Assembly: GCA_910575815.1 (NCBI GenBank)
Contig: CAJTFN010000003.1
Location: forward strand, 138,173-202,172
Length of the DNA stretch: 64,000 nt
Source of the DNA: Oscillospiraceae bacterium
Lineage (GTDB): Bacteria > Bacillota > Clostridia > Oscillospirales > Oscillospiraceae
Reading direction: 5' to 3'
Shown: one piece after another, positions 49,416 through 56,664 of the stretch
Position numbering within the stretch: the stretch's first letter is position 1
Layout: each line of letters opens with the position of its first letter
The notes under the pieces: generated by a model
Databases searched by the model: none
The model's input: only the letters and a program-made list of their open reading frames with translations
Told to the model about the DNA's origin: nothing
Translations under genes and position numbers: made by a program

Positions 49416-50633
49416 ATGCATAACTACCGTATGGTCACCGACGATCTTTACTGGGTAGGCGCGGACGAACACCGTCTGGCCCTCTTTGAGAATATCCATC
49501 CCCTGTACCACGGCGTTTCCTACAATGCCTACGTCCTTCTGGACGAGAAGACCGTCCTCTTTGACACCGCCGACTGGGCGGTGGGCCGGCAGTTCATCGC
49601 CAACGTCAAGGCGGTTCTGGCGGGCCGTCCTCTGGACTATCTGGTCATCAACCACGTGGAGCCGGACCACGCCGCCTCCATTGAGGAGATCCTCCTCCGC
49701 TGGCCCAAGGTGAAAATCATCACCACGCCCAAGGCCGTGACCCTTCTCAACCAGTTCGGCTTCGCCCTGGACCCCACCCAAATCGACGAGGTGAAGGAGG
49801 GCGACAGCCGCTGCTTCGGCAAGCACACCATCGCCTTTGTCTATGCGCCTATGGTCCACTGGCCAGAGGCCATGGTCTCCTTCGACACCACCAACGGCGT
49901 CCTCTTCTCCGCCGACGCCTTCGGCTCCTTCCGCTCCCTGGACGGGAAGCTGTTTGCCGACGAGGTGGACTTCGACCGGGAGTGGATCGACGACGCCCGG
50001 CGGTACTACACCAACATCGTGGGCAAGTACGGTCCCCAGGTGGTGGCGTTGCTGAACAAGGCCGCCTCCATGGTGGGCCTGGACAACATCAAGATGCTCT
50101 GCCCCCTCCACGGCCCCATCTGGCGGAAGGACCTGGGCTATATCATTGACAAGTACACCCACTGGGCCACCTACGAGCCGGAGGAGAAAGGCGTCATGAT
50201 CGTCTATGCCTCCATGTACGGCAACACTGAGGCCGCCGCCGAGGTCCTGGCCGCCAAGCTGACGGCCCGGGGCGTGACGAACACGCGGCTCTACGACGTG
50301 TCCAGCACCCATGTGAGCTACCTGATTTCGGATCTTTTCAAGTACAGCCATCTGGTGCTGGCTTCCGTCACCTACAATCTGGGGATTTTCCCGCCGATGC
50401 ACAACTTCCTGATGGACATGAAGGCGCTGAACCTCCAAAAGCGCACCGTGGCCCTCATGGGCAGCGGCTCCTGGGCTCCCCGGTCCGGGGCGCTGATGCG
50501 GGAGTGCCTGGAGCAGCTCAAGCACATTGACATTCTCGACGACGAGATGACGGTAATGTCCTCTCTACAGCCCCAAAACGAGTCGGAGATCGACGCCTTG
50601 GCCGACGCCATCGCGGCTTCCGTGCTCAAATAA
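49416..50633 (+). CDS. fprA: Flavodiiron protein (O2/NO reductase)
   Basis: A 405-residue class A flavodiiron protein. Residues 1-250 form the beta-lactamase-like domain with the di-iron ligands in NHVEPDHAAS (H80, E82, D84), VHWPEAM, SADAFGSF and LCPLHGPIW. Residues about 255-405 form the flavodoxin domain, with the FMN loop YASMYGNTEAA. It reduces O2 to water or NO to N2O using electrons from a rubredoxin. No rubredoxin of its own is fused, but the preceding gene ends in one. It lies 102 bases downstream of that gene with AAGGAGG as site. Confidence 0.95.
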   Translation: MHNYRMVTDDLYWVGADEHRLALFENIHPLYHGVSYNAYVLLDEKTVLFDTADWAVGRQFIANVKAVLAGRPLDYLVINHVEPDHAASIEEILLRWPKVKIITTPKAVTLLNQFGFALDPTQIDEVKEGDSRCFGKHTIAFVYAPMVHWPEAMVSFDTTNGVLFSADAFGSFRSLDGKLFADEVDFDREWIDDARRYYTNIVGKYGPQVVALLNKAASMVGLDNIKMLCPLHGPIWRKDLGYIIDKYTHWATYEPEEKGVMIVYASMYGNTEAAAEVLAAKLTARGVTNTRLYDVSSTHVSYLISDLFKYSHLVLASVTYNLGIFPPMHNFLMDMKALNLQKRTVALMGSGSWAPRSGALMRECLEQLKHIDILDDEMTVMSSLQPQNESEIDALADAIAASVLK

Positions 50634-50710
50634 TTCCCCACGCTTCTCCGTTCCTTTCCGCGCGAATGTTCACGTATCTCTTCCGACGTGCGCAGAGGGA
50701 ACTGTGAAGA

Positions 50711-50749
50711 CAAGGGCCAGCTTCTCCACCAAGCTGGCCCTTGATTTTT
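50711..50749 (+). terminator. Terminator of the flavodiiron operon
   Basis: A perfect 13-bp stem (CAAGGGCCAGCTT, 50711-50723, with 50731-50743), a CTCCACC loop, then ATTTTT, about 80 bases past fprA. Confidence 0.88.
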
Positions 50750-50807
50750 GCCTTTTCGAGAGCGAGAAAAGGCGTGTGCCCTGGCAGGCCAGGGATTGGA
50801 GCCGTTC

Positions 50808-52343
50808 TCACGGCCGCGTCTTCGCAAGGCACGCCGAGAACGTCCAGGAGCGCCAATCCTGGCAATCCTCCCAGGCCTCCCTCCGCCTCCGCCGGAGAAT
50901 CTCCCCCAGCGGGAGCTCCTCCCCGGTGCGCCAGTCAAAGAAATCCGTCCTGCTGTCCAGCCGCGCCAGCTGGTGAAGCGTGTCGTAGGAGAGCTCATCA
51001 ACCAAATAGCTCAAACTGATCACCGGTGTCTCCTCAAACGCTTCGCTGCGAAGGTAGCGGTTCACCTGATCCCTTGCCACCAGGTAGTCCACCGGCACAC
51101 AGTTGATGACCAGCCACCCCGCCAGCGCCAGGGGAAAGGCCCACTTGCAAAACCGGAAATCCGGCCTCCGGACCTTCCAGAGCCCCGCCAGCAAAAGCAA
51201 CGCCATCATCACCATGCCCCAATAGGTCATGCAGCGCTTGAAGCTCAGGCCGTAGGCGGAGACATACAGCGTCATCCTCCAGGCCGCGGAGGCCAGCAGC
51301 ACCAGGCTCTCCCCCGCCAGCACCGCGCACAGCCAACGCAGGGCCCTCCAGGACCCGCCCTCCCGCCGGGAGAGGCTCAACGATGCCAGGGTCAAACTCA
51401 GATTTACCACCGTCACGCCTACCATCTGAAAGAAACCGCTCCGGGCCCATTCGGCATAGCTCACCCCCAGGCTCTCCAGATATTCCGGTCCGCCGAAGAG
51501 TCCGGCGGACTGGACCGCCAAAAACGCCAGATACAGCCCGTCTACCGCCGCCAGGGCCAGCACAAAGCCCAGCGCATCCATCTGGAAGAATTTCTTCTTC
51601 TCCGGCGGGCACAGCTGCTTCGGGTGCGTCATGGCATAGAGGAGGCCGAAGACAAAGGGCGTCAGAATCAGCGCCCAAAACAGCCGCTGGAACAGATCGC
51701 CGAAGCGGAGCATGCGAATATCCCAGTTGAGCGCCTCCAGAGACGCGGCAAAGAGGGCGTCCGCCGAGGCCAGCACCGGCAGCAGAACGGACACCAGCGC
51801 CGCCGCTCCGCAGAGGCCCAACACAACGGCCATGGTCCGTTTGGGTTTCCCATCGCTTGGTTTCTCAGGGACCGCCGCCGCAAAGCAGGCCCACAGGTTC
51901 CCAAGCAGTCCCTGGAGCAGAAGCTGGAACCGCTCGGCCAGCATCCACAAATCCCACCAGGGGCGGCTTCCCAGACTCGCCATGGCATGGATGGGCACCA
52001 GGATCAGCAGGGCCAGGAAGTTCCACACGCGAAACAGCGGATTAGAGGTCAGGCCAAAGGTGGAGGCCAAGACCAGATTCCACACCAGCAGCACCCGGCT
52101 CTCCCGGCGGGAGAACAGGCGCTCCCGCCCCACAGCCAGAAGCAGTAGCAGATACCAGGCATAGACAGTCACGCTGTTTCCCAGGCCCCAGGGCCAATTG
52201 ACCGCGTCCGCCAACAGAAGACAGAACCCAAGGGTCAAGACCAGGACCCGCCGGTAATAGGCTATGGATTCCCCGTTTAATGTCCGTTTTTGGGCGCACT
52301 TCGCGGACCCTTCCGGCGGAAGGGCCTTGATCGGTTCATTCAT
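50808..52343 (-). CDS. Polytopic membrane protein (DUF4173-like)
   Basis: A 511-residue protein with about ten hydrophobic helices, the first near residue 34 (VLVLTLGFCLLLADAVNW), and a cytosolic or external C-terminal part after residue 430 (LARLDSRTDFFDWRTGEEL). The helix layout and the FGLLYAMTHPKQL and SLSYLVDELSYDTL segments fit the DUF4173/DUF4153 group of Firmicutes membrane proteins, whose role is unknown. The site is AGGAGA. It is a single gene. Confidence 0.7.
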   Translation of the reverse strand: MNEPIKALPPEGSAKCAQKRTLNGESIAYYRRVLVLTLGFCLLLADAVNWPWGLGNSVTVYAWYLLLLLAVGRERLFSRRESRVLLVWNLVLASTFGLTSNPLFRVWNFLALLILVPIHAMASLGSRPWWDLWMLAERFQLLLQGLLGNLWACFAAAVPEKPSDGKPKRTMAVVLGLCGAAALVSVLLPVLASADALFAASLEALNWDIRMLRFGDLFQRLFWALILTPFVFGLLYAMTHPKQLCPPEKKKFFQMDALGFVLALAAVDGLYLAFLAVQSAGLFGGPEYLESLGVSYAEWARSGFFQMVGVTVVNLSLTLASLSLSRREGGSWRALRWLCAVLAGESLVLLASAAWRMTLYVSAYGLSFKRCMTYWGMVMMALLLLAGLWKVRRPDFRFCKWAFPLALAGWLVINCVPVDYLVARDQVNRYLRSEAFEETPVISLSYLVDELSYDTLHQLARLDSRTDFFDWRTGEELPLGEILRRRRREAWEDCQDWRSWTFSACLAKTRP

Positions 52344-52486
52344 GTTAAATTCTCCTGTTCGTCTGTCCGTTTGTTGCGGACAGTTTCTTTTTTATACCCT
52401 TGCGGGAACGGGCCGCCGGGTCTCTCCGGAAAGATGTCACGGGAGGGGCGGAAAACGAGTCTTAAGGGACTTCTGAGAATCCCCGG

Positions 52487-52720
52487 TTAGTCGGAGGGTT
52501 CCCCGGCGCTGCCGGTCTCATCGGGGACATACTCCAAGATGTCCCCCGGCTGACAGTTCAAAGCGGCGCAGACCGCTTCCAGGGTGGAAAAGCGAACGGC
52601 CTTGGCCTTGTTGTTTTTCAGCACCGACAGGTTTGCCAGGGTGATATCCACCTTTTCCGACAGTTGGGAAAGGGTCATCTTTCGCTTTGCCATCATTACA
52701 TCCAGATTCACAACGATCAT
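52487..52720 (-). CDS. Small XRE-family DNA-binding protein
   Basis: A 77-residue Cro/CI-type regulator of the YozG/HTH_26 type (LDVMMAKRKMTLSQLSEKVD, then ITLANLSVLKNNKAKAVRFS and LNCQPGDILEYV). It usually accompanies a DUF2975 membrane protein, as here, 9 bases downstream of it. Confidence 0.88.
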   Translation of the reverse strand: MIVVNLDVMMAKRKMTLSQLSEKVDITLANLSVLKNNKAKAVRFSTLEAVCAALNCQPGDILEYVPDETGSAGEPSD

Positions 52721-52729
52721 GGCCGCACC

Positions 52730-53338
52730 TCAAATGGTCAGGTCGTTTTCCGCCTTGAGCTCCGCCGCCTGGCGGAAGAGGGCGGACATGACGAGACACA
52801 GCAGCCCCCCCATGGCGAACATGGGCACGAAGAGGGCGTTGTAGGTGGCCAGTGGCCGGGGGGACTGGTAGTAGCAGACGCTGAACACCACTCGGGCCAG
52901 GGCCGCCACGGCGATGAGAAAGCAGAAGAGGGCAGCCCGCCGCAAATTGACGGCGTTCTCGGGGGAGAAGGGCTCTCCCCGGAGGATCGTGTTCAGCACC
53001 CGACGGGCCTGCCAGAGAATGGCGGCGGTGCAGCAGCCGGAGAAGAGGAGGAAGAGAGTCAGAACGAGCTGGTAGGCGTTGAAGGAGGTCCAGCCGATCA
53101 CCCAAAGGATCGCGCTTCCGGCGACGGCGGCCATCACGATATCGTCTTCGCCAGCGAACGTGAGATTCCCCATGTAGACCTGGAAGCCGTTTGGGAGCCA
53201 GAAGTCGTCGGAGGGTCCCTGGCCTCCCAGCAGCACCGCCGTGGGCACTAAGTAGAGGGCGATTACGTTGCACACCAGGGCGATCAACACCAAGATGTAC
53301 AGCATCCTGGCGATTTTCTGAACCGGAATATTTTCCAT
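52730..53338 (-). CDS. DUF2975-like membrane protein
   Basis: A 202-residue protein with four hydrophobic helices (LYILVLIALVCNVIALYLV, VIGWTSFNAYQLVLTLFLLF, LFCFLIAVAALARVVFSVCY and ALFVPMFAMGGLLCLVMSAL). LRGEPFSPENAVNLRRAALF in the middle is typical of DUF2975. The start at 53338 has GAGGAGGAAG upstream. It sits between a 59-residue membrane protein and the XRE regulator in one operon. Confidence 0.85.
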   Translation of the reverse strand: MENIPVQKIARMLYILVLIALVCNVIALYLVPTAVLLGGQGPSDDFWLPNGFQVYMGNLTFAGEDDIVMAAVAGSAILWVIGWTSFNAYQLVLTLFLLFSGCCTAAILWQARRVLNTILRGEPFSPENAVNLRRAALFCFLIAVAALARVVFSVCYYQSPRPLATYNALFVPMFAMGGLLCLVMSALFRQAAELKAENDLTI

Positions 53339-53352
53339 AGGACTTCCTCCTC

Positions 53353-53532
53353 TCAAAGCGGCCGGGTGATGAATTCCATCAGCACGGTTCCGCACACGGT
53401 CAGTAGGGCAAACGCCCCGGCGGCATAAAGTAACTTCAGCTTGTTTCCCTGCCGGAAGCCGCTGACAGCCATGACGCCGCCCCAGAGGGCCAGCGCCAGC
53501 GCGGCGGGGACCAAAAACATCGTCATCGTCAT
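53353..53532 (-). CDS. Small two-helix membrane protein
   Basis: A 59-residue protein starting MTMTMFLV with two hydrophobic helices (FLVPAALALALWGGVMAV and LLYAAGAFALLTVCGTVLME) joined by a basic loop. The start at 53532 has AGGAGG 8 bases ahead and is chosen over an upstream codon within the promoter. It leads the DUF2975-XRE operon; its function is unknown. Confidence 0.65.
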   Translation of the reverse strand: MTMTMFLVPAALALALWGGVMAVSGFRQGNKLKLLYAAGAFALLTVCGTVLMEFITRPL

Positions 53533-53555
53533 GGTAAGGACCTCCTTTTTTTGGT

Positions 53556-53584
53556 ATCCTACCACAAGCACGGTTGTTTGTCAA
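53556..53584 (-). promoter_or_regulatory. SigA promoter of the DUF2975 operon
   Basis: On the minus strand TTGACA (53584-53579), 17 bases, TAGGAT (53561-53556). An AT-rich TGTAT...ATACA repeat lies just upstream around 53597-53616. Confidence 0.7.
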
Positions 53585-53637
53585 CAAAAATTTATTGTAT
53601 ATCGATAAAAATACATTGATAAACAGAGGGGCCGGTA

Positions 53638-54150
53638 CTCGCCCTAACGGGCGGGGGGAGATTTCAGCCATGAAGATGGCTGGTGCTTTGCACCCCCCAT
53701 TTTCTCTTTTTCTTGCCAGAAGAAAAAGAGAAAACGGGCCGTGCACGGTCCAAAAGAGAAAAAGAAGTACGGGGGAACGATACAGGGGCGCGCCTGAATG
53801 ACTGGCCGAAGCCAGGAATGACTTCCCCGCGGCGCAGTCAAACGGGAGCTGGTGGTCCCCGACTTGGCGTATTTCTCTTTCCGCTGTCGCTGGCCTGGTA
53901 GGAGAATCGGCTTGGCTTGCTTTGCCGGACCGATTCTCCTTCCGGCTAGCGACAGCGAAAAGAGCCGCTGGCCGATTCGATGTAAGTCAAACCCCCGCCT
54001 GTACCACGCCGCGGGCAGATCATTCCTGGCTCCCGCCAGTCATTCGGCGCGCCCCCGTTTTCTCTCTTCCACCGTGCACGGCGCATTCTCTCTTTTCGCA
54101 AAAGAGAGAATGGGGGGTGCATTGCACCAGCCATCAACATGGCTGAATCC
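53638..54150. repeat. Long palindromic intergenic repeat, copy B
   Basis: A 513-bp copy of the element at 38031-38596, inverted with respect to it: its centre (53835-53960) matches the reverse complement of copy A's centre. The left arm (53638-53832) is nearly identical to both arms of copy A. The right arm (about 54005-54150) has diverged and lost about 50 bases. It lies between the divergent DUF2975 operon and the MarR-ABC operon. Confidence 0.88.
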
Positions 54151-54164
54151 TTCGTCCCTTTGGG

Positions 54165-54208
54165 AACAGGAAACCGGACAGCCCTTTCGGACTGCCCGGT
54201 TTCCTGTT
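54165..54208. terminator. Hairpin beside repeat copy B
   Basis: A 13-bp perfect stem (AACAGGAAACCGG, 54165-54177, with 54196-54208) with a smaller stem inside. No gene reads into it from the left on the plus strand. The stretch from here to 54392 is AT-rich and shows no gene. Confidence 0.45.
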
Positions 54209-54392
54209 TGATATAGAGAAAGGAGAGGGAAAATGATGGGGTCAACAAGCGTTCCCGCTTGATGTGCCTTATGATAACGGCATGCCTTCAAAATGTCAAC
54301 GCCTTTCCCGGAACCTTCACAATTTGTTTACAAGCCACAAAAATTATACCCTTATATTTACAAATCGTTCAAAAATTATCCAGAATTCGCCC

Positions 54393-54444
54393 TTGACACG
54401 GTTGTTAGGATGTGCTAATATTTAGCACGCTAATATTTAGCGTG
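54393..54444 (+). promoter_or_regulatory. MarR operon promoter with tandem operators
   Basis: TTGACA (54393-54398), 17 bases, TAATAT (54416-54421). Two perfect palindromes follow: GTGCTAA-TAT-TTAGCAC (54412-54428), over the -10, and CACGCTAA-TAT-TTAGCGTG (54426-54444), over the start site. GCTAA/TTAGC half-sites continue to 54449. This is a clear autoregulatory operator. Confidence 0.88.
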
Positions 54445-54484
54445 CTAACGACCTGTCCCTTGTGGACATGGAAGGAGCTTGACA

Positions 54485-54925
54485 ATGAAGGACCACTCTC
54501 AGTGCCTGGGCCCTACACTGGGCTGGGCGGCACAACTGGCCAAAGCCGCCATAGACGCCCGGGTCTCTCCCTATGACGTGACGCCGGTTCAGACCCACAT
54601 TCTTTTATACCTCCACCACCATGGCGGTCAGGCTCTTCAGCATGAGCTGACGGGCTACTTGCGGGTGAAGCCCTCCACCGTCAACGGACTTCTGGACCGG
54701 ATGGAGGAAAAGGGCCTGGTCTGCCGCTCCGTCAGCGGGCGGGATGCCCGCCGCCGCCTGATTACCATGACCGAGAAGGGCGTGGAGCAGCAGATCCTCT
54801 CGCAAAAGAGCTTTCTGGACGTGGAGGACGCCATCGTCCGGGGCTTCTCGCCGGAGGAAAAGGAAACCTTAATCGCCCTTCTGAATCGCGTGATTCAAAA
54901 TCTCAAGGAGGATTCCGAGACATGA
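54485..54925 (+). CDS. MarR-family transcriptional regulator
   Basis: A 146-residue winged-helix regulator: VTPVQTHILLYLHHHGGQAL, then ELTGYLRVKPSTVNGLLDRM and GRDARRRLITMTEKG are diagnostic. The ATG at 54485 has AAGGAG 7 bases ahead. It is coupled by ATGA overlap to the ABC exporter genes and most likely represses them, with release by a toxic small molecule. Confidence 0.92.
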   Translation: MKDHSQCLGPTLGWAAQLAKAAIDARVSPYDVTPVQTHILLYLHHHGGQALQHELTGYLRVKPSTVNGLLDRMEEKGLVCRSVSGRDARRRLITMTEKGVEQQILSQKSFLDVEDAIVRGFSPEEKETLIALLNRVIQNLKEDSET

Positions 54926-56664
54926 GAAACAAACTCTGGCCCCATGCCCGGCCTTATTCCCTGTGGATCATCGCGGGGGTGGCTTGCAGCGCCATGGAGG
55001 CGGTGTTCGAGCTTTTGATTCCTTTGGTAATGAGCGACATTGTGGACATCGGCATCGCCAACGGAGACCAGGCCTTTATTCTTCGGAAGGGCGGGCTGAT
55101 GATCGCTCTGGCTGTGGCCTCCTTGTGCTTTGGTCTGGGGGCGGCGGTGACTTCCTCGGTGGCGGGCATGGGCTTTGGAGCCAATCTCCGCCGGGCGGAA
55201 TACGACCACATTCAGACCTTCGCCTTTTCCAACATAGAGCACTTTTCCACCGCCTCCCTAGTGACCCGGCTGACCAACGACGTCCACAATTTGCAGATGT
55301 CCCTGATGATGTCCATGCGCCTGATGGTCCGGGCCCCGGTGATGCTGGTCGCCGCCCTGTTCTTCTCCATCCGCATCAGTTACCGGCTCAGCAACATCTT
55401 CCTGGTAGCTCTGCCTCTATTGGCCGTGGTGGTGTCCATCCTGCTGGTAAAGACCGGGCCCCTGTTCCGCTCTCTTCAAGAGAAGACCGACGCGCTGAAT
55501 CTGGTGGTCCAGGAAAATCTGGCGGGCATCCGTGTGGTGAAGTCCTTCGTCCGGGGGGACCACGAGCGGGAGAAATTCGCGGAACGCAACAACGACTTAA
55601 AAAGCACCTCTCTCCGGGCCTTCGGCAAGGTGGTCATCAACATGCCCCTGATGATGCTGATCGTCTATGGAACTATCATTGCTGTCATGTGGTTCGGCGG
55701 CCAGATGGTTTACGCCGGGACCCTGGAGGCAGGAAAGCTCATCACCTATTTCACCTACATCTCTCAGATCATGATGTCCCTGATGATGGTCTCCATGATC
55801 TTCATGATGCTGACCCGCACCGTGGCCTGCGCCAAGCGGGTGACGGAGGTCCTGAGCGAAACGCCCGCCATTACCGACGATGAAGCAGAGACGCAGGGGA
55901 CGGGGATGCCGGCTGACGGGTCCATCGACTTCGACCATGTGTATTTCAAGTACAACGCCGAGAACGCGGACTGGATTCTGGAAGACGTCAATCTCCACAT
56001 TCCCTCCGGTTCCACCGTGGGTATCCTGGGGGGCACCGGCAGCGGCAAGACCTCCCTGGTCTCCCTGATTCCCCGGCTGTACGAGGCGAACAAAGGCTCC
56101 GTCTCCGTCGGCGGAAAGCCCGTGACGGCCTATACCATGGAGCGTCTCCGGGACGCCGTCAGCGTAGTACTGCAAAAGAACACCCTTTTCACCGGCACCA
56201 TCCGGGAGAACCTTCTCTGGGGCGATCCCGGCGCCTCGGAGGACCAGCTCTGGGCCGCCTGCCGGGCCGCCTGCGCCGACGAGTTTTTGGAGCGGATGCC
56301 CCAGGGATTGGACACGGACCTGGGCCAGGGGGGCGTCAACGTCTCCGGCGGACAGAAGCAGCGCCTCTGCATCGCCCGGGCTATTTTGAAGCGGCCCAAG
56401 GTTCTGATTCTGGACGACTCCACCAGCGCTGTGGACACCGCCACCGACGCGAAAATCCGGGCGGCCTTCGCCCAAGAATTGAAGGACGCAACCAAGCTCA
56501 TCATCGCCCAGCGGGTGACCTCCGTTCAGGAGGCGGACCTGATTCTGGTGATGGACGGCGGGAAAATCGCCGCCCAGGGCACCCATGAGGAGCTTTTACG
56601 AAGCTGCGATATTTATCGGGAGGTCTACCAGTCCCAGCAGGAAGGAGGGAGCATCGATGGCTAA
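54922..56664 (+). CDS. ABC exporter half-transporter with degenerate catalytic site
   Basis: A 580-residue fused permease-ATPase. Six helices occupy about residues 10-310. The ATPase has Walker A GGTGSGKTS, signature NVSGGQKQR and Walker B VLILDDSTSAVD, where the catalytic glutamate is replaced by aspartate. This is the usual degenerate half of a heterodimeric type IV exporter (LmrC/BmrC/TM287 type). The partner gene overlaps its end by 8 bases. Multidrug or peptide export is the usual role. Confidence 0.93.
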   Translation: MRNKLWPHARPYSLWIIAGVACSAMEAVFELLIPLVMSDIVDIGIANGDQAFILRKGGLMIALAVASLCFGLGAAVTSSVAGMGFGANLRRAEYDHIQTFAFSNIEHFSTASLVTRLTNDVHNLQMSLMMSMRLMVRAPVMLVAALFFSIRISYRLSNIFLVALPLLAVVVSILLVKTGPLFRSLQEKTDALNLVVQENLAGIRVVKSFVRGDHEREKFAERNNDLKSTSLRAFGKVVINMPLMMLIVYGTIIAVMWFGGQMVYAGTLEAGKLITYFTYISQIMMSLMMVSMIFMMLTRTVACAKRVTEVLSETPAITDDEAETQGTGMPADGSIDFDHVYFKYNAENADWILEDVNLHIPSGSTVGILGGTGSGKTSLVSLIPRLYEANKGSVSVGGKPVTAYTMERLRDAVSVVLQKNTLFTGTIRENLLWGDPGASEDQLWAACRAACADEFLERMPQGLDTDLGQGGVNVSGGQKQRLCIARAILKRPKVLILDDSTSAVDTATDAKIRAAFAQELKDATKLIIAQRVTSVQEADLILVMDGGKIAAQGTHEELLRSCDIYREVYQSQQEGGSIDG

